A DNA stretch of 24,182 nt. Source: Minisyncoccota bacterium. Its GTDB lineage: Bacteria; Patescibacteriota; Minisyncoccia; Phycocordibacterales; JACZSL01. Each line of letters begins with the position of its first letter. The first letter of the stretch is position 1. The translations under genes and the position numbers were made by a program. The notes under the pieces were generated by a model. That model had not been told where the DNA came from, made no database searches, and was given only the letters and a program-made list of their open reading frames with translations. The stretch spans positions 1-24,182 of the forward strand of contig JANQMM010000041.1 in the NCBI GenBank assembly GCA_028280145.1. Direction: 5' to 3'. Positions 4,207 through 12,310 of the stretch are shown piece after piece.

Positions 4207-6666
4207 TTATGTAAAATCCTCTTCATAAAACCAAATCTTGTCTCCGGTCTTAAGTCCTCCTTCGATGATCTTTGTAGCGATCTTCTCTTCTATTTTGTCT
4301 TGCATCACGCGACGCATAGGTCTGGCCCCGAATTCCGGATCGTACCCTTCCCGTACTAACATGTGTACCAGCACGTCATCTACAACAAGTTCGTAGCCCT
4401 TTTTCTTGATGCGCTCGCTGAGCTCCTGGAGCATGATACGGGCAATCTTTTCCTGATCTTCCAAACTCAACGGCTCAAACATGATAAGTCCGTCAAAGCG
4501 GTTCAAGAATTCAGGTCGATAAATTCCAGCCTCAATGATCGACTCAATGATCCGGGACTTTGCATCGTTAGGATTCTTTCCTTCTTTTGCCATATTCCAG
4601 ATATCAGTTGCTCCCGCGTTTGTTGTTGCAATGATGATATTGTTCCGTGCATTCACCTTTTTCCCGTACGCATCAGTGAACATGCCCTCGTCAATAATCT
4701 GGAGAAACAGGTCATGAATTGGTGTTGCCGCCTTTTCAAGTTCGTCAAGAAGAAGCACGCCATACGGTTTTTCTTTCAGAAGCAGTGGCAATGTACCAAC
4801 GTTCTGTTTACCGTCACCGATGAACCGTTCAAGCGCATCAAAACTGCTATATTCAGACATATCAATTCGCGACAAATGGTCTTCGCCACCGAAGAATACA
4901 TACGCAAGAGCCTTTGCAGTCTCCGTTTTACCTACACCCGTTGACCCTAAAAACATGAAGGTGCCAAGTGGTCGCTCTTTGTCCTGAATGTCCGCTCGCG
5001 CCCGACGCATCACACCCGCAATCGCCGTTATCGCAGTATCTTGCCCGATGACCCGATCGTGCAGTACCTCCTCAAGATTAAGGAGTTTGTCGCGTTCTTC
5101 TTCTTGTACCGGTCCGACCGGAACACCGGTCTTGCGTGTGATGTATTCAAAGACATACTGTTTTGTAAGTTGTTGAATGCCTTCACGCGCGGCATTCGGA
5201 GCAATTTCTCCAATGAGTGCAACCGCTTTATCGGGCATCACCCCTTCGACAATGTATTGATCTGCAGCTTCTGCAATAGCAACAATTGCAGGATACGTGA
5301 ACAGCACACCGAAACGCTGCTCGTTTGCCACGGCAACCTTTTGCAAAATGGAAATGGTACTGGCAAGATCCGGTGATTCAACGTGAACTACGCCAAAACG
5401 CGCCACCAGACTCGGACGAGTTTCTATACGACTATGATAGAGAACAGGGTCCGAAGTTACAATAAATTGAAGTTCGTCTGAGGCAAGAAAAGCATCCATG
5501 ATGCCAGCGGCATTGACGCCAATACTTGCCACATTTTCAAGAAAATCTGCAAACTTATCGATAACGATTATATGATTGCCGGCGCGCACCGCCTGCTCAA
5601 ACAATTGCACCAAACCTTCTTCAAGCGCTTCTTTGCCGTCATGTTGTGCGACGAACGATTCACTATTCAGCACTATCACGCGCTTCCCGACTAACTGCGG
5701 AGGAGCTTCCCCTGCTCTGATGCGATCTGAAAAACGCATAACGATGTCCATCTTTCCAACACCCTGCTCGCCGACAAGCATCACGTTTGCATCCTTCGCA
5801 CGTGCAAGTATTGATTCAATATCTGCAATTTTCTTATCACCATATGCAACATTTTTTGCAAATACAGAGAAAACCGCTGTGGTGTTGATATTTCGTGAAA
5901 ATCGTTCAAGCATAAAGGCTGTCCCGTATGCCCAATCACGCCCGATCGGTTCAACCTTTCCCAAATTATCCCGCGACCACCAACGAGTATCATGTTTTGA
6001 CTCATGATGTATCTTCATCGTCCAAAACACCGCCCCAAGAAACACCTCTTTCGTCACCCCTTTGCCGAAGAGGAATTCTCGAAATTCCGGATCACGTTGA
6101 TACACGATGCGTGCTATATCTTTGAGTGTAAGAAATCTCTCTTCCGGCAATACAATATGTTCCGAAGAAACAGAACTTTTTTTGGTACGCAAAAACGTTT
6201 TAATATCGGTTTCATGTATGCCGGAGCGTCCAAGCATTTCTTTGCCGTACGAGCTTGAGAATAATGCGTGACTGATATCAGCGTGCCCCTCTCCAAGAAC
6301 AGCCGCCGCTTCGTACGACATGCCACCTTTTTTCTCTTTCAAACCCTCATGCATCATTGATTCGATGCCTCGGTAGAAACGGGCGTTATAATAGAACGTC
6401 AACATCAAAACAAAGAACAAAAGTGCAAACGACACCTGAAAAAGACCAAAGAAGAACGCGCCGCTTCCTCGATAAAGTGTGTCAAAGGTCAATCCTTGTT
6501 GGAATAGCGAATCATTTGCGACATAGATAAGACTTGCAAAAAACAAAGAAACAGTCGTGAAGTACAGGAAGTATTTGATGAAACGTCGGATAGTGCGCGG
6601 GAAGATGCGTTCGAGTGATATGGCACTTCGATACAAACGTATTTCCCTCTTGATTGACCTCTTCAT
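4207..6666 (-). CDS. Membrane-anchored Clp-like AAA+ ATPase with degenerate first ATPase domain
   Basis: The 819-residue protein begins with a basic segment and two transmembrane helices (about 29-50 and 69-93). A linker domain (about 110-270) is followed by two AAA+ modules. The first has a Walker A-like GEQGVGKM (299-306), but its Walker B reads VIDKF (368-372), a Lys replacing the catalytic Glu, and no YRG pore loop is visible. The second is intact for ATP use: GSTGVGKT (574-581), LLLDE (638-642), arginine finger region RPEFLNRFD (717-725) and sensor-2 GARP (780-783). It has RFIGDGKQNVG where Clp proteins have the aromatic GYVG pore loop. No IGF/LGF ClpP-docking tripeptide is seen. It is probably an inner-membrane remodelling ATPase rather than a ClpP unfoldase. 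The gene starts 1 nt after the preceding membrane protein gene, so the two form an operon. Confidence 0.88.
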   Translation of the reverse strand: MKRSIKREIRLYRSAISLERIFPRTIRRFIKYFLYFTTVSLFFASLIYVANDSLFQQGLTFDTLYRGSGAFFFGLFQVSFALLFFVLMLTFYYNARFYRGIESMMHEGLKEKKGGMSYEAAAVLGEGHADISHALFSSSYGKEMLGRSGIHETDIKTFLRTKKSSVSSEHIVLPEERFLTLKDIARIVYQRDPEFREFLFGKGVTKEVFLGAVFWTMKIHHESKHDTRWWSRDNLGKVEPIGRDWAYGTAFMLERFSRNINTTAVFSVFAKNVAYGDKKIADIESILARAKDANVMLVGEQGVGKMDIVMRFSDRIRAGEAPPQLVGKRVIVLNSESFVAQHDGKEALEEGLVQLFEQAVRAGNHIIVIDKFADFLENVASIGVNAAGIMDAFLASDELQFIVTSDPVLYHSRIETRPSLVARFGVVHVESPDLASTISILQKVAVANEQRFGVLFTYPAIVAIAEAADQYIVEGVMPDKAVALIGEIAPNAAREGIQQLTKQYVFEYITRKTGVPVGPVQEEERDKLLNLEEVLHDRVIGQDTAITAIAGVMRRARADIQDKERPLGTFMFLGSTGVGKTETAKALAYVFFGGEDHLSRIDMSEYSSFDALERFIGDGKQNVGTLPLLLKEKPYGVLLLDELEKAATPIHDLFLQIIDEGMFTDAYGKKVNARNNIIIATTNAGATDIWNMAKEGKNPNDAKSRIIESIIEAGIYRPEFLNRFDGLIMFEPLSLEDQEKIARIMLQELSERIKKKGYELVVDDVLVHMLVREGYDPEFGARPMRRVMQDKIEEKIATKIIEGGLKTGDKIWFYEEDFT

Positions 6667-6667
6667 G

Positions 6668-7063
6668 CTACAAACTTAAAAAGGCTAGTCCGTTAAAGAA
6701 AATGAAAAAGATAGCAAACGGGGACACAAACCAGAACAACAGAAAGGCCGCACCGAAAGTAAAAATGATAGAAAAGGCGACAATGGCAAGAGCTATGATA
6801 ACGAGTCGCACAAGAAATCCGACCATCCTCATTAAAAAATTGATGACAAGTGAGCCAATATAATAACCGGGATCAAACGTGCCTTTGGAAGGTTTGTCTT
6901 CCTGCATACGCTTCCAAGGAGAAAACAGTGTTTTAAGAAGTTCAAAGAACGAAGATGTGTGTATTACGAACCACAAAAAATTTCCCCACACGCGAAGAAT
7001 GTCAAAAAGTCCCGTGCCATAATGCCACTTGAGGTAGTCGGTAACAAACAGTACAGGATTCAT
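6668..7063 (-). CDS. Membrane protein of 131 residues, partner of the Clp-like ATPase
   Basis: The protein has a Trp/aromatic-rich N-terminal amphipathic region (about 20-50), a short polar stretch (51-63) and a long hydrophobic C-terminal half (about 68-127) that can hold two or three membrane helices. I do not recognise a named family. The stop codon is separated by one base from the start of the membrane-anchored Clp-like ATPase, so the two are almost certainly cotranslated and probably interact in the membrane. A TATAAT (7075-7070) ends 6 nt before the ATG, which also has GGAG within those 6 nt, so the message may be leaderless or use a minimal leader. The role is unknown; a membrane scaffold or substrate adaptor is inferred only from context. 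Confidence 0.8.
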   Translation of the reverse strand: MNPVLFVTDYLKWHYGTGLFDILRVWGNFLWFVIHTSSFFELLKTLFSPWKRMQEDKPSKGTFDPGYYIGSLVINFLMRMVGFLVRLVIIALAIVAFSIIFTFGAAFLLFWFVSPFAIFFIFFNGLAFLSL

Positions 7064-7102
7064 TACTCCATTATACGGATAAAAGAACGAGCAAAAAAGG
7101 AG

Positions 7103-8137
7103 TTATGCTTTTTTTCCAAGCAACTCGATGAGAACAAGTTCGATCGGAAGCGCCGGGATATGCGCAACACCGATCTGTGCGTACGCACCAAGTATTGCCG
7201 AGAGTACAGATGCATTCACGTTTGAACCTTTCCGCTCACTGATCTTCTCCAGAAACGAGAAATCGTCACTGCCAAACTGTTCTTCAACAACGGGTTTTAG
7301 ATTCTTCGCGAAGCGAAGTAAAAGAATTGAGCGAAGCTTGTGCAACACCAATTTCATGAACACTTTCATATCAACACCCGCCCTTGAAAGGTCTGAAAGG
7401 GTCGCAAGACCTGCCTCAAGGTCTTTTCGGTCAATGGCCTCAATAAACTGGTTCACCAGTTCCCCGCGGGGAGCACCGGTCACTGACTCGACTTCCTCGA
7501 CACTGATCTTCTTGTCTTTCGATGAAAAAATTATCTTTTGCAGAACGCCATGCGCGTCACGAAACGAACCTTCAGCAAGAAGCGCGATGAGATCGGCTGA
7601 TGTAGGCTCAAGTGTGTACCCTTCCTGTTTTGCGACGTTGAGTACCATTTTCTTAAGAATTGCCGGCGACGGCTGTTTGAAGGTGAATGCCTGACAGCGT
7701 GACACAATTGTATCGGGAAGTTTATCAACTTCCGTTGTTGCAAGAATGAAAAGGGCATGTGCCGGCGGCTCTTCAAGTGTTTTGAGTAAAGCGTTAAATG
7801 CTTCTTTTGTAAGCATATGCACTTCGTCAATAATGTAGACTTTATACGGAGATTCAAACGGCAGTGTACTTACTGCGTCACGAAGCTCACGAATGTCATC
7901 AATCCCTCGGTTGGATGCGGCATCGATCTCATACAGATCGTTCTGTGTGCAACCCACTTCGCGTGCCACTATCCGAGCGAGTGTCGTTTTCCCTGTACCG
8001 CGCCCACCTGAAAAGAGATAGGCATGAGAGACATTGCCCATATTTATCGAGTCTTCAATGACCGAAACAATATGCTCCTGACCGAGCACCTCTCGAAATG
8101 ATTCCGGGCGATATTTGCGATACAGAGCTTCTGACAT
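7103..8137 (-). CDS. dnaX: DNA polymerase III clamp-loader subunit gamma/tau, short form without zinc module
   Basis: The 344-residue protein begins with the DnaX signature ALYRKYRPESFREVLGQEH. It has Walker A GGRGTGKTT (44-52), Walker B IIDEVH (102-107) and sensor-1 SRC (146-148) typical of clamp loaders. In most bacteria a four-Cys zinc module sits between the Walker A helix and the DLYEIDAAS strand. Here the spacing is collapsed (REVGCTQNDLYEIDAAS), leaving one Cys, so the zinc module is deleted. There is also no tau extension for helicase or polymerase contacts; the protein ends after the collar domain. TATAAT (8152-8147) ends 9 nt before the ATG, with GGGGAGG between, so either a very short leader or a leaderless message is likely. 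A terminator separates it from the basic protein gene upstream. Confidence 0.95.
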   Translation of the reverse strand: MSEALYRKYRPESFREVLGQEHIVSVIEDSINMGNVSHAYLFSGGRGTGKTTLARIVAREVGCTQNDLYEIDAASNRGIDDIRELRDAVSTLPFESPYKVYIIDEVHMLTKEAFNALLKTLEEPPAHALFILATTEVDKLPDTIVSRCQAFTFKQPSPAILKKMVLNVAKQEGYTLEPTSADLIALLAEGSFRDAHGVLQKIIFSSKDKKISVEEVESVTGAPRGELVNQFIEAIDRKDLEAGLATLSDLSRAGVDMKVFMKLVLHKLRSILLLRFAKNLKPVVEEQFGSDDFSFLEKISERKGSNVNASVLSAILGAYAQIGVAHIPALPIELVLIELLGKKA

Positions 8138-8181
8138 AACCTCCCCATTATATCAGAGTTCCCTGCGGCATTGTATGAGAG

Positions 8182-8213
8182 AAAAAGCCCACAGCTGAAG
8201 CTGTGGGCTTTTT
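8182..8213 (-). terminator. Strong terminator after the basic membrane protein gene
   Basis: A perfect 14-bp stem (8182-8195 with 8200-8213, loop TGAA) has A5 and T5 at its base and is effective on either strand. It abuts the stop codon of the 170-residue gene, insulating it from dnaX. Confidence 0.9.
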
Positions 8214-8726
8214 CTATGTTCGTTTCTTGGCGCTTCGTTTCCTTGTCGCACGCTTCTTTGTCGCTCGTTTCTTTGGAGCAGTTCTTTTGGCAACTCGTGT
8301 TGCCGCCTTATGCACCTTGCGTCGTGCGGTTGTCCGAGCCTTTTTTGCTGTCTTTTTACTCTTTGCGACCGCGCGCTTGCCGGCAGTTTTGCCCTTTGAA
8401 GCCTCGCGTTCGATCACTTTCCATTGTGCTTGCAAGTCCTTTTTGAGCTTTGCGATATCTTTGTTGTCAATTGATTTTATCTTGCGATATTTTGCCTCCA
8501 TTTGCCGTACGATCTTGTCGAAATCCTTTTGGTCAACCTCTTTCAACTTCTCTACCCGCTCAAGCACCTCTCCGCTTGCTTTTAGCATCCATCCTTTTAC
8601 CCTTTTCCGGTGTTGTTGTCCTTTTGGACCATAGAGGTAATACGCCCCGGCGCTTGTCGCCGCAGCCGCCCCTGCCATGATAAATCCAAGACCATTCGAG
8701 TCTTTTTTCTTTTTTCGTGCCGCCAT
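8214..8726 (-). CDS. Membrane-anchored protein with histone-H1-like Lys/Arg/Ala-rich tail
   Basis: The 170-residue protein has three parts. A basic N-terminus leads into one small-residue membrane helix (GFIMAGAAAATSAGAYYLYG, 14-33), recalling YtxH-type proteins. A charged helical or coiled-coil middle spans about 40-108. A tail of about 60 residues (109-170) consists almost entirely of Lys, Arg, Ala and Thr in KKxA/KRAT repeats. Such tails occur in histone-H1-like and HC1-type proteins and bind nucleic acid without sequence preference. The design suggests tethering of DNA, RNA or a polyanion to the membrane; this is inference. It starts 1 nt after the 87-residue membrane protein gene and shares its promoter. 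A strong terminator follows directly. Confidence 0.8.
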   Translation of the reverse strand: MAARKKKKDSNGLGFIMAGAAAATSAGAYYLYGPKGQQHRKRVKGWMLKASGEVLERVEKLKEVDQKDFDKIVRQMEAKYRKIKSIDNKDIAKLKKDLQAQWKVIEREASKGKTAGKRAVAKSKKTAKKARTTARRKVHKAATRVAKRTAPKKRATKKRATRKRSAKKRT

Positions 8727-8727
8727 A

Positions 8728-8988
8728 TTATTGCTTTTTAGTCTTCTTATGTGAAGACGGTCTTATAATATTTTTAATGCGTTTTGATCCCTTTTCAAAT
8801 GTTCTGCGTACATATGATACGTCATCGACAATATTTTTGCTCTCATTTTTTACATTTTCGGTAATGTCTTCAACGTCGCGCAGAATCTTCAGGATATAGA
8901 ACAGAATCGCAAGCAAAAATAACGTGACCAAGACAACTGCCCCTGCCGTGATCAAAAAGAAAATATCAGCTTTCGCAAGCGTTTCCAT
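8728..8988 (-). CDS. Small single-pass membrane protein with coiled-coil tail (DUF948-like)
   Basis: The protein (86 residues from the ATG at 8988; a GTG at 8991 is the alternative) has one transmembrane helix (about residues 9-34). A charged amphipathic helix follows (RDVEDITENVKNESKNIVDD) and the C-terminus is Lys-rich. This layout resembles DUF948-type envelope proteins, but the match is structural only. The promoter TTGTAG-17-TATACT ends 7 nt before the ATG, so transcription should begin at the start codon. It is cotranscribed with the basic-tailed membrane protein 1 nt downstream. Two helix-tail membrane proteins in one operon suggest a shared complex. Confidence 0.75.
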   Translation of the reverse strand: METLAKADIFFLITAGAVVLVTLFLLAILFYILKILRDVEDITENVKNESKNIVDDVSYVRRTFEKGSKRIKNIIRPSSHKKTKKQ

Positions 8989-8995
8989 CACTATA

Positions 8996-9024
8996 AGTAT
9001 ATAAAGTGTGCTCTTGTGCTACAA
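8996..9024 (-). promoter_or_regulatory. Promoter of the two-gene membrane protein operon
   Basis: TTGTAG (9024-9019) and TATACT (9001-8996) are spaced by 17 nt. The -35 overlaps the stop codon of the dihydrouridine synthase gene. The predicted transcription start coincides with the start codon. Confidence 0.65.
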
Positions 9025-10011
9025 GTGAGATACGAATGCCTCTGTTAACTTCTCCACCTCACGGGCATCTTCTGCCTCCATCAAGCGCACACGGAGCTCT
9101 TTTGCCCCGTCAAAGCCATTAACATAGGCTTTATAGTGCTTCTTCATGATGGCAAAATTCTTATGCGGCAACATGTCCTCAAAAAGCTTGGTGTGTTCGA
9201 CCATGACGCCAAGAATATCCCGAACGCTTAGATCCTCCTTTTTCGTCTCTCCAAACAGCCACGGATTCCCAAAAATGCCTCGTCCGATCATGGCGCCGTC
9301 ACAACCTGTTTCTTGTACCCGCTTCAATCCTTCTTCCCTGTTTTCCACGTCACCATTTCCGAATATCAATGTAGCGCACTGACCCTCCTCGCTCGCATTG
9401 TTTTTTTCGGACACGCCGCATATCCGGTCCCGAATCTGTACCGCTTCTTTAACACGCGACCAGTCGGCCGGTACCTTGGAGAGTTCTTTTCGTGTTCGCG
9501 CATGGATGGTCACCAATGCCGGCTTCGCGCTTAATATATGCGGAAGCCACTCCTCCAATTCATTTTTGTTATACCCGATGCGTGTTTTCACCGAAACCGG
9601 AATGCTCCCACCAACTCCTCGTTTTGCCGCCTCGATCACTGCAATGGCGTTTTCCGGATCCTTTATGTGTGCGGCTCCGGCTCCTTGTTTTTCGATGCTT
9701 CGATCAGGACAACCCATATTGATGTCAAACCCATCAAAACCAAGCTCGACGGCAAGCTGGGCAGCTTTCTCCATACGCTCCGGACTGCTGGTGAACAATT
9801 GCGCAACAATCGGACGTTCTTCCTCAGAATACGCCAGGTCTTTGACAAGCATTTCTTGTCCACCTAGAAAGAGTCCGTCAGCTGAGACAAACTCGGTCCA
9901 CATCACATCCGGCTTTCCATACTTTGCGATCAGTTTCCGAAAAGCAGGATCGGTCACATCCGCCATCGGTGCAAGTACCATGTATGGCGCTTTCTTTTTA
10001 CTCCACAACAT
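9019..10011 (-). CDS. dus: tRNA-dihydrouridine synthase (DusB-type)
   Basis: This 330-residue FMN-dependent enzyme reduces uridines in tRNA D-loops to dihydrouridine using NAD(P)H. It shows the FMN-barrel entry APMADVTDPAFR (14-25), the catalytic cysteine C101 in the Dus signature DINMGCPDRSIEKQGAGA (96-113), a KTRIGY strand, the HARTRKE segment, the phosphate-binding IFGNGDV and GAMIGRGIFGNPWLF near 240-253, and a helical C-terminal domain. Length is normal. An insert of roughly 15 residues after RDRICGV is unusual. Its start overlaps the end of the ftsQ-like gene by 14 nt, so it is translated from the serS-ftsQ transcript. Which D-loop positions it modifies cannot be told. Confidence 0.93.
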   Translation of the reverse strand: MLWSKKKAPYMVLAPMADVTDPAFRKLIAKYGKPDVMWTEFVSADGLFLGGQEMLVKDLAYSEEERPIVAQLFTSSPERMEKAAQLAVELGFDGFDINMGCPDRSIEKQGAGAAHIKDPENAIAVIEAAKRGVGGSIPVSVKTRIGYNKNELEEWLPHILSAKPALVTIHARTRKELSKVPADWSRVKEAVQIRDRICGVSEKNNASEEGQCATLIFGNGDVENREEGLKRVQETGCDGAMIGRGIFGNPWLFGETKKEDLSVRDILGVMVEHTKLFEDMLPHKNFAIMKKHYKAYVNGFDGAKELRVRLMEAEDAREVEKLTEAFVSHL

Positions 10012-10915
10012 TTTCTATTACTTCAGGCTTTTGTTCTTCTTCCTGGAATTTGTAATACACTTTGTTGCCAAACCGAAGGTCAATGTATTCAAGTGGCTGA
10101 TCCTTCGCCTCACGAAATGAGTCCGAATCGAGTATTGACTCCATGTTGTCAAGAAGTATTGAGAGCTTTGTATCACTACTGAATATAATCTTTGCCCCAT
10201 CGTCCATGCGCAATTCAAAATCCCCATCGTCCATGCGCGTAAGAGATAAGGGTGCGTATCCCAGATCCTCAAATGCACCAATAAAAGGACGAATGCCGAA
10301 AAAATCCTGTTCGCTCATGTACGTTGAGCCTATCGGTGCATCTTCCCGATCATTATCGGCAAGAGCAAGTGCTCCAAAGTATTTGAAAAATACATTCCCC
10401 GTAAAATCGGGAGCACTTGCATATACATAACTCTGGTCATCAATGAAATAACAATCCCCAAATCGTTCACCATCTTCTACAAACTCTTTCCCGCACCAAA
10501 GGGCAAACGGTGAGCGTTCGGCAACGTCAATGCGAAGAGTGGTGAAGTTCTTTTGACGAACGACCACCCCTTCTATCCGCGCAAACGCTTCATCAATAGT
10601 AGTGATCAGTTTATTTTTTGGGTAAAAAAACGCGCTTCGCTTCGGAATAACCAAGGCATAAGAGCTATCCAACTCATCTTGTATCAACACTTCTATGTCT
10701 TCAGTGGGTGTGAGATTGTTGCCGGTGATGACAATAGAGCTGATAGTGACTTCGGGATGTCGCAAGAGCCAGCCTGCAAGCGCAACAATGACAAGCAATA
10801 CAAAAATGGTAAGTGCTACTTTTATGCGAAATATCCGCCTACGACGCCTACCCAAAGCGCTCATACTTTTCTTTCTCGTTCGCCTATGTGAACGGGTGCG
10901 TCTGAGCAACTGCAT
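9998..10915 (-). CDS. ftsQ: FtsQ/DivIB-type cell division protein
   Basis: The 305-residue bitopic protein has a very basic cytoplasmic N-terminus (Arg/Lys-rich, 1-30), one transmembrane helix (32-50) and an external POTRA domain (about 55-133) beginning VTISSIVITGNNLTPTEDI, the typical FtsQ entry. A second FtsQ domain follows, rich in aromatic and acidic residues. FtsQ links early and late divisome proteins and recruits the FtsLB pair; that is family knowledge. No mur or ftsA/ftsZ genes lie nearby; instead it sits between serS (3 nt upstream) and dus (14-nt overlap). The family call rests on topology and the POTRA motif, so another POTRA membrane protein is possible. Confidence 0.8.
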   Translation of the reverse strand: MQLLRRTRSHRRTRKKSMSALGRRRRRIFRIKVALTIFVLLVIVALAGWLLRHPEVTISSIVITGNNLTPTEDIEVLIQDELDSSYALVIPKRSAFFYPKNKLITTIDEAFARIEGVVVRQKNFTTLRIDVAERSPFALWCGKEFVEDGERFGDCYFIDDQSYVYASAPDFTGNVFFKYFGALALADNDREDAPIGSTYMSEQDFFGIRPFIGAFEDLGYAPLSLTRMDDGDFELRMDDGAKIIFSSDTKLSILLDNMESILDSDSFREAKDQPLEYIDLRFGNKVYYKFQEEEQKPEVIENVVE

Positions 10916-10918
10916 GGA

Positions 10919-12181
10919 TTATGAAATAACCTTCTTCCCCAGATACGGTTGTAGCGCCTCAGGCACCTTCACTGATCCGTCTTCTTGTTGGAAGTTCTCG
11001 ATGAGTGAGACAAGAATGCGTGGCGTCGGGATTGCGGTGCAATTCAGCGAATGTACGTATCGTAGTTTTCCCGCTTTGTCTTTATAGCGAATATTGAATC
11101 TGCGTGTTTGAAAGTCATGAAAGTACGAGGCAGAACTGATCTCACGATACTTCTTCTCAAGCGGTACCCAAAGCTCAATGTCGTATTTCTTCACCTGTCC
11201 TTGTCCAAGATCGCCTCCACAATTAATCACTGTATGATACGGAATCTTGAGTGATTCAATGAACTCTTCAGTGTTTCTGTTCAACCACTCATGCCATTTC
11301 ACAGACTCTTCGTGGCTTGCCTCACACAATACCACCTGTTCAAGCTTGTAGAATTCATGTACACGAATAAGTCCTTTGGTATCTTTTCCGTGACTCCCCG
11401 CCTCACGCCTGAAACAAGGAGAAAACGAGAGATATTTGACCGGCAATTCATCAAAGCTAAGTACTTCATCACTATGATATCCCATCGTCGCAACTTCCGC
11501 AGTCCCTGAAAGATACTCTCCGTCCTGTGTTTCATAGAGGTCTTCCGCATCATTTGGCAAGTGACCGGTACCGAAGAGATTGCTCTTGCGAACTATCGCG
11601 GGCACGATCATGGGATCAAACCCTTTCTTGAGGAAAAAGTCGCGTGCGTAGTTCCAGATCGCATACGAGAGAAGCGCCCCGTCATTTTTCAGAAAATACC
11701 CGCGGAAGCCGGACACTTTTACTCCCCGCTCGAAATCAACCATATCAAGCGACTTCATGATGTCTATGTGACTCTTTGGTGTAAAGGAGAATTTAGTTTT
11801 TTCTCCCCAAGCCTTGTGCTCAACATTGTCTCCGTCATCCTCTCCATCCGGAACAGAAATATCCGGCACATTGGGCACCTGTAACATAAGCGTCTGCCAT
11901 TCTTTCATGATGTCGCGCAACTGCTCTTCATCTTTCTGCATCTGCTCCTTAATGTTCTTCATTTCTCGAATGAGCTTGTCGCGTTCGGTGTCAGTCACCC
12001 CTTTTGAAATAAGGTCGCTTGCTTCATTTTGCTTTACGCGGTGCCCCTCAACAACTTGAAGCATTTCGCGACGTTTATCATCAATCTCTAGCAAATGATC
12101 AATATCGATATCCGTATGCTTCTTTTTTGCACCGGCCTTTACAATATCTATGTTTTCCCGGATAAATTTAATGTCTAACAT
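10919..12181 (-). CDS. serS: Serine--tRNA ligase
   Basis: This class II synthetase charges tRNA-Ser. The N-terminal part (MLDIKFIRENIDIVKAG, then a long antiparallel coiled coil to about residue 110) is the tRNA-binding arm. Class II motif 2 appears as FSPCFRREAGSHGKDTKG and motif 3 as LNCTAIPTPRILVSLIENF near the C-terminus. The 420-residue length from the ATG at 12181 matches the family. An in-frame extension to 12214 would add 11 residues unlike SerRS and would lie upstream of the predicted transcription start. TATAAT (12194-12189) ends exactly 7 nt before the ATG, so the mRNA should be leaderless. It heads the serS-ftsQ-dus operon and is divergent from dprA. Confidence 0.97.
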   Translation of the reverse strand: MLDIKFIRENIDIVKAGAKKKHTDIDIDHLLEIDDKRREMLQVVEGHRVKQNEASDLISKGVTDTERDKLIREMKNIKEQMQKDEEQLRDIMKEWQTLMLQVPNVPDISVPDGEDDGDNVEHKAWGEKTKFSFTPKSHIDIMKSLDMVDFERGVKVSGFRGYFLKNDGALLSYAIWNYARDFFLKKGFDPMIVPAIVRKSNLFGTGHLPNDAEDLYETQDGEYLSGTAEVATMGYHSDEVLSFDELPVKYLSFSPCFRREAGSHGKDTKGLIRVHEFYKLEQVVLCEASHEESVKWHEWLNRNTEEFIESLKIPYHTVINCGGDLGQGQVKKYDIELWVPLEKKYREISSASYFHDFQTRRFNIRYKDKAGKLRYVHSLNCTAIPTPRILVSLIENFQQEDGSVKVPEALQPYLGKKVIS

Positions 12182-12188
12182 GAAGCCT

Positions 12189-12216
12189 ATTATATAGGAT
12201 GAGTGAAGACTCATAA
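12189..12216 (-). promoter_or_regulatory. Promoter of the serS operon
   Basis: A consensus TATAAT (12194-12189) ends 7 nt upstream of the serS ATG. A weak -35 (TTATGA, 12216-12211) lies 16 nt further up. Confidence 0.6.
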
Positions 12217-12310
12217 AGCCCCGCGTCCTTCCTCCGACACGGCTGTATAGAAAAGGGATGTATCGTGCGGATTTTCATCACCCGCACACTCCTATGATAT
12301 AGTGGCAACC

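Noticed and set aside
9398..10120. A 240-codon plus-strand frame over dus
   Set aside because: It is antisense to the conserved Dus barrel and has no ribosome binding site or recognisable domain.
12182..12214. A longer serS start
   Set aside because: It would lie over the -10 box and add residues unlike SerRS; the ATG at 12181 matches the family start and the promoter spacing.
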